In this document: piece by piece, positions 25,528 through 34,886 of the stretch | Layout of the letters: each line of letters starts with the position of its first letter | Numbering within the stretch: the stretch's first letter is position 1 | Assembly: GCF_014287795.1 (NCBI RefSeq) | Contig: NZ_JACOON010000003.1 | Coordinates: 186,001-250,000 of the forward strand | Length of the DNA stretch: 64,000 nt | From: Christensenella tenuis | GTDB lineage: Bacteria; Bacillota; Clostridia; Christensenellales; Christensenellaceae | Direction: 5' to 3' | The notes under the pieces: generated by a model | Told to the model about the DNA's origin: nothing | Databases searched by the model: none | The model's input: the letters and a program-made list of their open reading frames with translations, nothing else | Position numbers and translations under genes: made by a program

Positions 25528-27837
25528 TCACGGCGCGTCAATCAATGACCATTCCACTGTTGTACTGTATGGAATACCCGGATTTCCTTCCCCGCCGCCC
25601 AGTGAAACGAGCAAGCCCTTGTCAGCCGCCCAACGGATATCCGTACGGGCAGAAGTTCCCGTCGTCCCATTGTATACTGTTACAGGTACGCTCCCCAGCG
25701 TATGCCGCTGTCCTGTACTATCTACGTACACGAGGGCATCCGGCAGCGTGTACGTCGTCGCACCGCCCATTCCCAGAAGCGGTTGAGTGATGCTTGCATC
25801 CACCCGGAAACGGCTGCCTGTTCCCCGCGTATCCTCCACAGATATTGTCCATGCCGCGTCCTGCCTGCCAACCGTTTGCGGCAAAGCCGAGATATTCCCT
25901 GTAGAAAAAGCCAGGTCATCCGGTACAGCCAGGAAACGAAGGATGCTCGGCTGTTCCAGTACTTTTGTAATGTGCCGCGCCTTCAGGTAATTCCGGTGGC
26001 TCATAACCGTCATTTCGGTGTCCTGTGCAACCGGCGCATCCGGCAGCGGCATGCTATAGGTTCCGCCCCTGCCCGCCGTTGCGCTCAAGGCCTGCGGCGT
26101 TCCATTGTTCGTATAGTTGACCCGGATATCAGCGTCACTTTCCGCTGTCCCCGAAATCGCCGTATCGTTTGGATATATGGCATCCGTATCCAAGAAATAG
26201 TTTCCCATGACTAACAGAGGCATCGCATAGGTATTAAAGGAGGAACTGTTAAATTCAGCCGTGAACGGATCCCCCTCCGCCTTATTGGAAATAGATGCGG
26301 CAGTCACCGCCGCCGTTCCCAACGTTGCGCTCATGTTCATGGATGAAGAATCATTTTTATTCCAAATATTCGCAGGCATATTATCGGCACTGTTCGTGTA
26401 TCCCTTATCCGTTGTCCAGACATTGACCGCACCAACCGTTCCGTTTATCACCGCCGTTCCCGTACGCGTCGTGATCAAACGCCCGTAGGGATTGTAGAGC
26501 TGTACCCTTTTGGGATTGTTGAACGTTACCCTTCCTCCAGTGTTATAAAAACGGATAAGCCCGCTCGTACGGGTGTTTGCTCCGCGCTGTACCTCAAGCG
26601 TACCGCCAGTCTGTACGGTAAGGGATGAGTTTAAGTGCACCGTCGGATAGTTCCCCGGATCGCTCGTTTGTATGATGCTCAGCTTTCCGCCCTGTTTGAT
26701 TTCAATCGATTCAACGCGGTGGTCGGTATGCGTAAAGCCCACCCGCGTACTCACCGCAAGGGATGCGTCCTGCCCGATCGTGATCTCCGGCCTCTGGTTA
26801 ACCGCCGCACCCAATCCTTCCACATAGATAAAACCGTAAGGGGATGCGGTCGAATTATGGTTAACCGTCACCCGCGCGCCGTCGAGCACTTTCATGTATT
26901 GATTGCTTCCGAAATTTCCGGCAAACCAAAACATTGATGTCGCACCCGCTGTATTGGTAAACGTCGTATTCCCGCCGATTTCAAGCTGCGCCAGTTCCGC
27001 TACTTCCTGTGCCGGGTCGCCGCCCGTACTGGCAATGGTAATAGAGCTGTCGATATAGCGCGCAATGCCCCGGCGGTTATATGTGATCTGTGGACCGTTA
27101 TACGTCACATTCTCATAACTCGTAGTCACGCCCGTATAGGCATCAAGCACGGTAAAGGTGCCATAATAGTTTTTGCCATTGATAACAACGTCCCTCACCG
27201 TCAGGTCAAAGCCGTTTTTCTGGATGCGTACGACCGCCCCCTGCCCGCCTGCAATATCATTGATCGTATGTCGGCCGCCCTGCCCCTTGGGGTGCCCGAT
27301 AATCGTCATGGTATTCCTATTGGTATGAATCGTGATCCCGCCCGCCTGATATGTAATATCGCCATTCAGGTAGATAGTATCCACGCCCGCATAGGTCGCG
27401 TAATCTTCCAGCACTGTTTTCAGGTCGGCAAAATTATCCACCATCGCTTCGTTTGCCTCCAGCCCTTCCGTCGTGATCGTGAGTGGCATGATATCCAGTT
27501 CCTCCGCATTTTCTTCCGCTTGCGGCTGTAGTTCTGCTGTTTCCGTGTCTGGTGGCGGTGATGGCAATGCTGGGGAAGCTTCAGGTGTATTTGCCGCTTC
27601 GGGCAGTTCTTCTTCCGTTTCACCCGGCGTTGGCGAGGCCTGCGCTTCACTTTCCTGCGGCTGTTCCTCCGTCGGTGTTGTCTCCGGCTCCTCTATGGCC
27701 ACTATATCCTGTTCTTCCGGCAGTTCGGCCGTTTCCTGCGCATAGGCTGGAAGTCCCGCCAATATAAGTATGGCAGCCAGGATAAGTAATATGATGCGGT
27801 TCTTCTTGAACCTCTTTTTTCCGGCTGCCTTTCTCAT
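25528..27837 (-). CDS. Large WxL-domain surface protein with beta-helix-like region
   Basis: A 769-residue secreted protein with a basic start, signal peptide (to about 33, LPAYAQ), an acidic Pro/Glu/Ser/Thr linker (34-120), a long beta-rich region resembling pectate-lyase-like surface repeats (about 125-500), and a C-terminal WxL domain with both signature parts: WTISVEDTRGTGSRF and the terminal VEWSLIDAP. WxL domains attach non-covalently to peptidoglycan and are presented by WxLIP proteins such as the one encoded 8 bp upstream. It is the third gene of the minus-strand cluster. The ligand is unknown; an adhesin role is inferred. Confidence 0.82.
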   Translation of the reverse strand: MRKAAGKKRFKKNRIILLILAAILILAGLPAYAQETAELPEEQDIVAIEEPETTPTEEQPQESEAQASPTPGETEEELPEAANTPEASPALPSPPPDTETAELQPQAEENAEELDIMPLTITTEGLEANEAMVDNFADLKTVLEDYATYAGVDTIYLNGDITYQAGGITIHTNRNTMTIIGHPKGQGGRHTINDIAGGQGAVVRIQKNGFDLTVRDVVINGKNYYGTFTVLDAYTGVTTSYENVTYNGPQITYNRRGIARYIDSSITIASTGGDPAQEVAELAQLEIGGNTTFTNTAGATSMFWFAGNFGSNQYMKVLDGARVTVNHNSTASPYGFIYVEGLGAAVNQRPEITIGQDASLAVSTRVGFTHTDHRVESIEIKQGGKLSIIQTSDPGNYPTVHLNSSLTVQTGGTLEVQRGANTRTSGLIRFYNTGGRVTFNNPKRVQLYNPYGRLITTRTGTAVINGTVGAVNVWTTDKGYTNSADNMPANIWNKNDSSSMNMSATLGTAAVTAASISNKAEGDPFTAEFNSSSFNTYAMPLLVMGNYFLDTDAIYPNDTAISGTAESDADIRVNYTNNGTPQALSATAGRGGTYSMPLPDAPVAQDTEMTVMSHRNYLKARHITKVLEQPSILRFLAVPDDLAFSTGNISALPQTVGRQDAAWTISVEDTRGTGSRFRVDASITQPLLGMGGATTYTLPDALVYVDSTGQRHTLGSVPVTVYNGTTGTSARTDIRWAADKGLLVSLGGGEGNPGIPYSTTVEWSLIDAP

Positions 27838-27844
27838 CGTATTG

Positions 27845-28939
27845 TTATCTTCTCCTTCCCGATCTCGTCGCTTTCTGTTCCATCTCTGTTTTTTCTTCCG
27901 TCTTTTTCTTTCGTTTCATTGCAAGCAGCAGAAGCACGATAACCAGCATGAGCACTATGAGAATCACGATCAGCAGGATCACCCACCACGGGATGCCTTG
28001 TCCCTGTTCCACAGATTCTTTGTTGATTTCCTGCGCTGTCTGCGCGCTGACCTCAAACGGCAGCTCAAAATTCCATTCTTTATCATCAAGTTTCATCGAA
28101 ACATTGCTTACATATTTACCCGGGGCAATCTCCCCGTCCCACATGAGCGCATATGGCATCACTGAATTTGGCGCCATATCAACCGTTCCATGGCTCGTTT
28201 TTACGACCGCTTGTTCGTTTTGTGAATAAATCTCAATATCCATCTGTATATTCTTCGCGATTGCCGCTTCCCTGTTTCTGATATAGTGAACCACATTGAC
28301 ACGGTAGTTGAGCAACTCTGGCTGCGCCTGTACCCCTTCGAATGCGGGGAGTATTTCTATGTCCGTTTCCGTAAGCTTCACGCCTACTACATAGCTGTAT
28401 TCATTATTGATATAAACGCCCTGCTGCGCTTTCTGTGCGCTTTCCTCCGGACTTTCGGGTTCCTCTTTTACCTGTGTCAGTACGATCGCGCCAAGAATCG
28501 CGCCATCATATTCTTCTTCAGGCATCTCTATGCTCACGACCGCCTCAGCCGTTTTTCCGCCGGGGATGACCAGTTCCGGAGTCTTGACTTCCGCGATTTC
28601 CGATAATGGCGTCTCCAGCGTCTCGTCCTTGATATCCGGCGTCTTATAATCTATGATCCCGTTTGCGTTAGTAGATGCGCTGACTACTTCTACCTTTACT
28701 TTAATTTCTTCTGCATTTTCATTGTATACCGTTGTTGTCAGGCGTTGTTTCTGTTCCGGACGCATATGCAGGTCAAAGTAAGAAACGCCGCTGTCTTGTT
28801 GGTTGTCCGGCAGATTCGCGCTCACGGAAAAGCCGACCGTTTCGCTTTTGTCTGCGGCGAATGCCATGGCCGGAACCAATGTGAACAATAAGGCCGCCAC
28901 GAGCAGTAAAATTAAAATTTTAAATTGTTTCTTTCCCAA
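27845..28939 (-). CDS. WxL-interacting protein (DUF916/DUF3324, membrane-anchored)
   Basis: A 364-residue surface protein with a signal peptide (to about 28, AMAFAA), a DUF916-type domain (VSANLPDNQQDSGVSYFDL, then the conserved NxNGxIDY pattern in TNANGIIDY), a DUF3324-type domain (GAILGAIVL, YVVGVKLTE), a C-terminal transmembrane helix and a basic tail. In lactobacilli and enterococci these proteins bind WxL proteins and peptidoglycan. It lies between two WxL genes, the classic cluster arrangement. Confidence 0.9.
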   Translation of the reverse strand: MGKKQFKILILLLVAALLFTLVPAMAFAADKSETVGFSVSANLPDNQQDSGVSYFDLHMRPEQKQRLTTTVYNENAEEIKVKVEVVSASTNANGIIDYKTPDIKDETLETPLSEIAEVKTPELVIPGGKTAEAVVSIEMPEEEYDGAILGAIVLTQVKEEPESPEESAQKAQQGVYINNEYSYVVGVKLTETDIEILPAFEGVQAQPELLNYRVNVVHYIRNREAAIAKNIQMDIEIYSQNEQAVVKTSHGTVDMAPNSVMPYALMWDGEIAPGKYVSNVSMKLDDKEWNFELPFEVSAQTAQEINKESVEQGQGIPWWVILLIVILIVLMLVIVLLLLAMKRKKKTEEKTEMEQKATRSGRRR

Positions 28940-28963
28940 TTTATCTCCTATCCCTTTTCATGC

Positions 28964-28995
28964 GCGTATCCGGGGGATCAGCCCCCCGGATACGC
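28964..28995. other. Strong GC-rich hairpin between WxL and WxLIP genes
   Basis: A 13-bp perfect stem (28964-28976 with 28983-28995). On the minus strand, the transcribed direction, no T run follows, so it is more likely an mRNA processing or stabilising hairpin setting a higher level for the first gene than a terminator. Confidence 0.6.
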
Positions 28996-29016
28996 TTTTC
29001 CATCATTTCTGTACCG

Positions 29017-29598
29017 TCACGGAGCGTCTTCCAGGGTCCACGACAATGTTGCCGTATGCGTGCCGATTTGCTGGTGCTGCACAGGGACGTTAATTGAGGC
29101 GTTGTCCGCCAGCCATGAAGTGTTCCATGTGCCGCGTCCGCTGCTCACCGCCGCCGTCACTACTGTATCTGCCGCGCCGCCCGTTGCAAGTGTCACCGGT
29201 GTTTTGATCACCGGAGCCGTGTCATTCGTACCTACTCCGGAGGGAGTTCCGTCCGCGAGAGTTATCGTCGCGCTTCCAATAGGCGTGGTTCCTCCTGTTA
29301 CGCTGAATGCGCCCAACTGTGCCGTCACCTTCCAGCCTAACCCGCTTCCCCGTGCATCAGCGACCTGCATAGTGCTGGGGCCTGCCGGTGTTTTAAAGTC
29401 CACCGTTGTATTATCGATGGTGTGCGAGCCAAAATCCAAAGCCGGAACCGCATTCAGCTCCAAGTTGCCTGCCGTAAATTCAATTTTTGCTTCCGATGTA
29501 TCGCTGTCCGCCGGGGCTGCAAAAGCAATTGCGCCCAGCGCAAAAACCATAACCACAGCGAGAATTGCCGATATGAAAACCTTTCCTTTTTTTTGCAT
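29017..29598 (-). CDS. Small WxL-domain surface protein
   Basis: About 193 residues from the ATG at 29598, which follows AAGGAACAG. It has a signal peptide (to about 27, AIAFAAP) and then one complete WxL domain: the first part GSGLGWKVTAQLG and the final ATLSWTLEDAP. Length and layout match the single-domain WxL proteins of Gram-positive cell surfaces. It is the first gene of the cluster. Non-covalent attachment to the wall through the downstream WxLIP protein is expected from the family. Confidence 0.9.
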   Translation of the reverse strand: MQKKGKVFISAILAVVMVFALGAIAFAAPADSDTSEAKIEFTAGNLELNAVPALDFGSHTIDNTTVDFKTPAGPSTMQVADARGSGLGWKVTAQLGAFSVTGGTTPIGSATITLADGTPSGVGTNDTAPVIKTPVTLATGGAADTVVTAAVSSGRGTWNTSWLADNASINVPVQHQQIGTHTATLSWTLEDAP

Positions 29599-30121
29599 TC
29601 TTTCTGTTCCTTTCAAGTATTATATATTTTTATATAAACACGGTATTTCCGTGCTAATATGAACAACCGCTTTTTACCGGGTTCTACTTTAATATACCCA
29701 CAAACCATACGGTAACGAATCATATTGTTTAAATTTCACACAGGATGCGTGACAAAACCGTGCACATTTAAATGTATAACTATATTGCCGCCAAAAGACG
29801 GCCCTGCTTTTACATATCGTTTTGTTTCCTTATCTGCTTCTATAAAGGCAAAAACATCCCTATCATGAGTCGGCTCTCTATAAATTTTCACGAGGTATTT
29901 TTGTACATACAGTATTTCTCATACCATTTTATACAGGAGCGCATTTACAGAACATTTTGCATTTTCTTATCCAGTGCAATAAAGTGAAATATCCAATGCC
30001 AGACTCCGCTGGATATCCCGGCCTTGACCCGGTTTTGTAAGTAAAAAAAACTTCTTTTTTCATCGATGAATTCTTAAGTTTGAAAATGGATTTTCGGGAT
30101 GCAAAATTCCGCCTTGCAGTG
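29599..30121. other. Intergenic region between WxL cluster and cat1
   Basis: No gene supported in about 520 bp. It should contain the leftward WxL promoter. Positions 30032-30068 read GTTTTGTAAGTAAAAAAAAC then CTTCTTTTTTCATCGAT, similar to the start of the 92-bp repeat (GTTTTGTAACTAAAAAAA in the right copy, CTTTTTTCATCAAT in the left copy) with a short gap. This may be a degenerate third att-like site bordering the ancestral cat1 promoter. Confidence 0.4.
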
Positions 30122-30127
30122 TATAAT
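30122..30127 (+). promoter_or_regulatory. Possible -10 element of cat1
   Basis: TATAAT 60 bp before the cat1 ATG. No convincing -35 hexamer lies 16-18 bp upstream (ATGCAA at best), so an activator may be needed if this is the promoter. Confidence 0.35.
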
Positions 30128-30151
30128 ATATAATTGTGATAATAGGAACAA

Positions 30152-30170
30152 ACGCCGCGAAACGCGGCGT
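30152..30170 (+). promoter_or_regulatory. Leader hairpin before the cat1 ribosome binding site
   Basis: ACGCCGCG-AAA-CGCGGCGT forms an 8-bp perfect stem with a three-base loop, ending four bases before the ribosome binding site TGGAGGG (30174-30180). It could stabilise the mRNA 5' end or influence translation; no alternative pairing that hides the binding site is obvious. Confidence 0.5.
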
Positions 30171-30186
30171 ATATGGAGGGAACGGT

Positions 30187-31653
30187 ATGAACGATAGAAT
30201 TAAATGTGAAAAATATCTCAGCAAGGTCATGAGCGCCGATGAGGCGGCAAAGCTCATTTATCCGAATGCAACAATCGGTATGAGCGGATTTACGCCCGCG
30301 GGCCATGCAAAGGCTGTGCCGCTCGCCATTGCAAGGCGTGCGGAAGCGACGGGGGAAAAGCTGAACCTTACGGTGATGACAGGCGCCTCAGTGGGCGACG
30401 AAATCGATGGGGCGCTTACGCGCAGCGGGGCAATGAAACGCCGTACGCCCTATCAGACGAATTCCACCGTCCGCAATGCGATCAACGCAGGCGAAATTGA
30501 TTATTTCGACGTCCATTTAAGTCAAGTGGCTGTGTGGGCAAAAAACGGTTTTTTCGGTGATATCGACTTTGCTATTGTCGAAATCTCGGGGATCGACGAG
30601 GAGGGCCATCTAATCCCTTCCACTTCCATCGGCGCGGCAAACACTTATATCGAGTGTGCAAAACATGTCATTTTGGAGGTCAATACCACGCAGCCCGAAT
30701 CACTGCGCGGTATTCATGATGTTTATACCGTGGAGCGCGTGCCAAACTCGAAGCCCATTCCGATCATCCATGCAGTCGACCGCATCGGAACAGATTATTA
30801 TCCGTGCGATTTTGATAAAATTGCAGCGATTGTCTATTCGGACATCCCAGACAAAGGGCGTGCCGTACAGCCTGTGGATGAAATTTCACAGAAAATTGCA
30901 GATAATATCATTGAACTGATTACAAAAGAAACAGAGGCCGGACGTCTTCCCGTTCCGCTTCCACCCTTACAGTCGGGTGTGGGCGGAGTTGCGAATGCAG
31001 TTCTCGCGGGTCTGAAAAAATCCGAATTTACGGACCTTAAGGTATATTCGGAGGTTTTGCAGGATGCGGTGTTTGACCTGATTGACGCCGGAACGATTTC
31101 ATTTGCATCCGGGACGTCGCTTACCGTATCTCCCGATTTTGAAGAACATTACAAAGCGAATTTTGAAAATTACCGGGATAAGATCATGCTGCGTCCGCAG
31201 GAAATCAGCAATCATCCCGAAGTTATCCGCCGCCTTGGTATTATTGCTATGAATACGGCGATTGAAGTCGATATCTACGGGAATGTCAATTCTTCCCATA
31301 TTAATGGGACGCGCATTATGAACGGTATCGGCGGCAGCGGGGATTTTGCGCAGAATGCCGGGCTTTCTATTTTCATGACGCCCTCCACTGCAAAAAACGG
31401 AACCCTGTCCTGCATTGTTCCGTTTATTACACATGTCGACCATACGGAGCATGATATCCACTTCCTCGTGACAGAATATGGTTATGCCGATTTGCGGGCG
31501 ACCACACCGAAAGAGCGGGCGCGGAAGATCATTGACACTTGCGCGCATCCGGATTTCCGGCCAATGCTGCACGATTACCTCGACCGTGCGTGCGCACAGT
31601 GTACGCACAAACACACGCCGCAGCTCCTCGGCGAAGTTTTCCAAGGGAAATAA
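30187..31653 (+). CDS. cat1: Succinyl-CoA:acetate CoA-transferase (Cat1-type)
   Basis: A 488-residue class I CoA-transferase that moves CoA between acyl-CoA and a free acid through a glutamyl-CoA intermediate. The catalytic Glu lies in YSEVLQDAVFDLIDAG, and TEYGYADLRATTPKERA near the C-terminus is the family signature. The ATG at 30187 follows TGGAGGG. Similarity and context favour succinyl-CoA:acetate transferase as in C. kluyveri, since sucD, 4hbD, abfT and abfD flank it. It is transcribed divergently from sucD, with the accessory block in between. Acetyl-CoA hydrolase or a propionate-specific enzyme are the alternatives. Confidence 0.85.
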   Translation: MNDRIKCEKYLSKVMSADEAAKLIYPNATIGMSGFTPAGHAKAVPLAIARRAEATGEKLNLTVMTGASVGDEIDGALTRSGAMKRRTPYQTNSTVRNAINAGEIDYFDVHLSQVAVWAKNGFFGDIDFAIVEISGIDEEGHLIPSTSIGAANTYIECAKHVILEVNTTQPESLRGIHDVYTVERVPNSKPIPIIHAVDRIGTDYYPCDFDKIAAIVYSDIPDKGRAVQPVDEISQKIADNIIELITKETEAGRLPVPLPPLQSGVGGVANAVLAGLKKSEFTDLKVYSEVLQDAVFDLIDAGTISFASGTSLTVSPDFEEHYKANFENYRDKIMLRPQEISNHPEVIRRLGIIAMNTAIEVDIYGNVNSSHINGTRIMNGIGGSGDFAQNAGLSIFMTPSTAKNGTLSCIVPFITHVDHTEHDIHFLVTEYGYADLRATTPKERARKIIDTCAHPDFRPMLHDYLDRACAQCTHKHTPQLLGEVFQGK

Positions 31654-31665
31654 ACTTCATTTACC

Positions 31666-31701
31666 AAAAAAGGTATGGAGCAAAGCTCCATACCTTTTTT
31701 T
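31666..31701. terminator. Bidirectional terminator after cat1
   Basis: Stem AAAAAAGGTATGGAG (31666-31680), loop CAAAG, then CTCCATACCTTTTTTT. It ends cat1 and, on the minus strand, also the 4-hydroxybutyrate operon/regulator that finishes at 31724. Confidence 0.9.
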
Positions 31702-31723
31702 AATATTATTTGCTCTTTTTCTT

Positions 31724-32401
31724 TTACGCAAATACACCCGGATTGCAGCGGTACAAAGAGCACGGCCGCCCGCCCGTACGGTAGTTCACATCCTCGGTCA
31801 CTTCTCCAGCCTGCCGCAGGTAAGAAAGATATCGCTGCACTGTAATGCGCGAAAGATTGACTGTCCCTACAATATCCTCACAGGAGAAGCTGATATCCGG
31901 GCGGCTCGAGAGAACCGCACGGATCGTATTGAGCGTCTTTTTCTGAAGTCCTTTCGGTAAATCCGGCAATTCTTCGATCCCTCTGTAAAGGCCGTCCGCC
32001 TGTTCCTGTGTGATCATTCCCTGCGCAAACAGGCGTTTGCGCCGCAGGAAACGTTCGACAGCCTGCTCAAAACGGCCCGTATCAAAAGGATCGACAAGGC
32101 AGTCTACTACGCCAAGGCGCAGTACGCGCCTTAGCGTATCACAGTCATCACGCGCGATATAAGCGACCACTTCGCCCTGCGCCCCCAATATCCTCAGTTG
32201 TTTCAGCAACGAAAGACCAAGCTGCGGATTTTTGCACAGGTCAATCAGAAGCAGGTCCACCGGATGGGATACAAAATATGCGGCAGAAATCTCCGCTTCG
32301 AGCGGAATCATCTCTGTTGTGAATTCGCATCCCTTGATTGTGTCTGTCATCGGTGTATGCAGCCTTTTCAGGCCCTGTTTTAAAACCGCCATACGATACA
32401 T
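31724..32401 (-). CDS. DcuR/CitB-like regulator with degenerate receiver
   Basis: 225 residues from the ATG at 32401, which follows GGGGAG. The N-terminal half folds like a receiver (VDLLLIDLCKNP supplies an Asp at the acceptor place) but lacks the acidic pair after the first strand and has VDPF where active receivers have KPF. It is therefore probably not phosphorylated in the normal way. The C-terminal half is a winged helix (LSRITVQRYLSYLRQAG, VNYRTGGRP) of the dicarboxylate-sensing DcuR/CitB family. It is the last gene after 4hbD, 42 bp away. It is paralogous to the regulator at 38.9 kb. Control of the 4-hydroxybutyrate genes is inferred. Confidence 0.75.
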   Translation of the reverse strand: MYRMAVLKQGLKRLHTPMTDTIKGCEFTTEMIPLEAEISAAYFVSHPVDLLLIDLCKNPQLGLSLLKQLRILGAQGEVVAYIARDDCDTLRRVLRLGVVDCLVDPFDTGRFEQAVERFLRRKRLFAQGMITQEQADGLYRGIEELPDLPKGLQKKTLNTIRAVLSSRPDISFSCEDIVGTVNLSRITVQRYLSYLRQAGEVTEDVNYRTGGRPCSLYRCNPGVFA

Positions 32402-32443
32402 ATCATATTCTCCCCGAGCGCGTCTTCCTGCCTCAAACTCCAA

Positions 32444-33556
32444 TCAATACAGTTTCTTATAAATATCGTAGACCTTTTCCCGCGAGAGCTCCACATAGTT
32501 GTTGGCCATGAGGCGTCCCTGTTTTTCCATTACATTATCAGTAAACGTTTCGAGTTCTTCTTCCTTAACGCCATATTCATGCAGCGGCTTGCACTGAATG
32601 ATCTGGTTCAGGAGTTTCTCGAGTTCATCATATACTACATCTTCGCCACACCCGAGAATATCCGCGATAAATTTGTTCATTTTCTTGATCTTCCCATCCG
32701 GATCAATTTCCATGTATGCCTTGAACACGCCGATCAACAGGCAGTAATTTGCCTCGCCGTGCGGTACGTGGTAGGTTCCGCCAAGCGGGTAACTCATAGC
32801 GTGCACTGCCGCGCAGCCCGCGTTGCCAAACGCAATACCCGCATAATTGCTGGCGATCAGGAAGTCCTTCAAAAGCGGCATCCGCGCATCCTGCCCATTT
32901 GCCGCAATTTCTTTATATCCGTTCAGGATCATCTCGATTGCCTTATAACCAAACATCTCCGTATACGGAGTCGCCTTGGGCGAAAGGCTGGATTCGAGCG
33001 CGTGAATCAGCGCATCGATGGAGCTTGTCGCAAAAAATTTGAAGGGCAGGCCACGCAGAAGTTCGGGAATCAGTACCGCGCTGTCCGCGTACATCTCATC
33101 TACCGCAAGGCCAAGCTTGGTGTGGCGGCTCTTAAGCTCGAGGATCGCGATGTTCGTCACTTCACTGCCCGTTCCGCAGGTCGTGGGAACGAGTACCAGT
33201 TCTTTATCTTTAACGATCTCTACTTTCCTGTCGTAAAGGTCGAGGATAGGACTCACATTCTTGAGCGCAAAGATTTTGGAAATGTCGATGATCGTGCCGC
33301 CGCCAATGGCAATAATGCGCTTATAATCGCCTTTCATATCGGCATACATCGCTTCCGCCATTTCGTCGGAAGGTTCACCCGCACCGTATTTTTCCTGGTA
33401 CAATACGTCCGCTTTGATGCCAAGGTCCGTAAAATATGGATTGAAGATATATTCGTTGGTAATGATGAGGTCTCCCTCGCCAATTTTATATTCCTCGCAA
33501 AACTCCTTACAGGTGTCGAACGAGAATATTTCCGGTTTAATTGAAAGTTCTTTCAT
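32444..33556 (-). CDS. 4hbD: 4-Hydroxybutyrate dehydrogenase
   Basis: A 370-residue iron-containing alcohol dehydrogenase; C. kluyveri 4HbD has a similar length. NAD(H)-binding GGGTIIDISK and TTCGTGSEVT, and metal ligands in DALIHALESSLSPKATPYTE and HAMSYPLGGTYHVPHGEANY are present. It reduces succinate semialdehyde to 4-hydroxybutyrate, or the reverse. It is 14 bp downstream of abfT in the same operon, with AAGGAG before the ATG. The neighbouring abfT and abfD make this assignment more specific than the family alone would allow. Confidence 0.9.
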   Translation of the reverse strand: MKELSIKPEIFSFDTCKEFCEEYKIGEGDLIITNEYIFNPYFTDLGIKADVLYQEKYGAGEPSDEMAEAMYADMKGDYKRIIAIGGGTIIDISKIFALKNVSPILDLYDRKVEIVKDKELVLVPTTCGTGSEVTNIAILELKSRHTKLGLAVDEMYADSAVLIPELLRGLPFKFFATSSIDALIHALESSLSPKATPYTEMFGYKAIEMILNGYKEIAANGQDARMPLLKDFLIASNYAGIAFGNAGCAAVHAMSYPLGGTYHVPHGEANYCLLIGVFKAYMEIDPDGKIKKMNKFIADILGCGEDVVYDELEKLLNQIIQCKPLHEYGVKEEELETFTDNVMEKQGRLMANNYVELSREKVYDIYKKLY

Positions 33557-33570
33557 GGCTTTTCTCCTTA

Positions 33571-34881
33571 TTAGTCCTGATCCTCATATTTACATTTGAA
33601 TTTGTTCTCGAAAAATTCAATAAGCTGCGGCCTGAAATCCGGATGCGCAATCCGTATGAGACGCACCGCGCGTTCCCGCAGCGTAATGCCGCGCAGATCC
33701 GCAATGCCGTATTCCGTCACCACATACTGGACGTCATACCGCGACGTCGTAACCGCCGCCCCCTCGTCGATGATGCTGACAATCTTGGAAACCTTTCCCT
33801 TAGCCGCTGTGGAAGGCATTGCAATAATGCTCCTGCCGCCTTTGCTCATGGTTGCGCCGCGCACAAAGTCTACCTGTCCGCCCACGCCTGAAATTTGCTT
33901 GTGTCCAACCGAGGTGGAAACCACCTGGCCCATCAGATCCACCTGTACGCAGGAGTTGATGGAGACCATATTGTCGTTTTGCGCAATCACAACCGGATCG
34001 TTGACATAGTCTACAGGATAAATCCCCACTGCCGGGTTATCGTCAAGGTAATCGTACAGGCGGCGTGTACCCATAGCGAACGTCAGGATGCTCTTGCCGG
34101 GATGCAGCGTCTTTTTCTTATTGGTGATAACGCCCGCTTCCACCAGTTCCACTACACCGTCCGAAATCATTTCGCTGTGTATGCCAAGATCTTTCTTATC
34201 CTTCAAAAAGAGCAACACCGCATCCGGGATTGCGCCAATCCCCAGCTGGAGGCAGTCGCCATCCTGAATCAGCGACGCGCAGTTGCGGCCAATCGCCTCT
34301 TCCACTTCTGTAATTTTGGGGTTCGGCAGTTCAAGGATCGGTTCGTCAAATTCTACAAAATCGCTGATCTCGCTTATATGGACAAAGGAATCTCCGTGGA
34401 TGCGCGGCATATATTTGTTTACCTGCGCAATCACCGTCTCCGCCTGCTTCACTGCTTCCATTGTGTAATCCACCGAAATACCGAGACTCACATAGCCGTG
34501 TTCATCCGGGGGCGTCACCTGCACAAGTGCAACGTCCGGTTTGCAGTTCGTCCGCAGGAGTTCCGGTTCCTTGGAAAAATAGACCGGCGTAATATCCGCC
34601 CGCCCTTCCGCGCAGGCCGCGCGCGTCGTTCCTCCGAGGAAAAATGCGTTGTGGCGGAAATGCTTTTCCATTCCCGGCGCACAGTAGGCCGATTTTCCCA
34701 TAGACACCATATGGATAATCTCCACGTTTTCATACGCCTGCGCATTTGCAACCATAGCGTCCGTCACGTGTACCGGTTCGCCTGTCGCATGGGCGATTAC
34801 CACACGGTCGCCCGACCTGATCTTTTTCACCGCTTCTTCCGCAGTCGTAAGTCTTGACTGATAAATCTCTTTCCAATCCAT
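33571..34881 (-). CDS. abfT: 4-Hydroxybutyrate CoA-transferase
   Basis: A 436-residue CoA-transferase (also called Cat2) that activates 4-hydroxybutyrate with CoA from acetyl-CoA or butyryl-CoA. The catalytic Glu is in GIHSEMISDGVVELVEAG, and VTEYGIADLRGITLRERA is the C-terminal family signature. Length matches AbfT of Clostridium aminobutyricum and Cat2 of C. kluyveri (about 430-440). AAAGGAG precedes the ATG at 34881. It stands between the small CGGC protein gene and 4hbD, so one message probably covers abfD to 4hbD. Confidence 0.92.
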   Translation of the reverse strand: MDWKEIYQSRLTTAEEAVKKIRSGDRVVIAHATGEPVHVTDAMVANAQAYENVEIIHMVSMGKSAYCAPGMEKHFRHNAFFLGGTTRAACAEGRADITPVYFSKEPELLRTNCKPDVALVQVTPPDEHGYVSLGISVDYTMEAVKQAETVIAQVNKYMPRIHGDSFVHISEISDFVEFDEPILELPNPKITEVEEAIGRNCASLIQDGDCLQLGIGAIPDAVLLFLKDKKDLGIHSEMISDGVVELVEAGVITNKKKTLHPGKSILTFAMGTRRLYDYLDDNPAVGIYPVDYVNDPVVIAQNDNMVSINSCVQVDLMGQVVSTSVGHKQISGVGGQVDFVRGATMSKGGRSIIAMPSTAAKGKVSKIVSIIDEGAAVTTSRYDVQYVVTEYGIADLRGITLRERAVRLIRIAHPDFRPQLIEFFENKFKCKYEDQD

Positions 34882-34886
34882 TTGGC

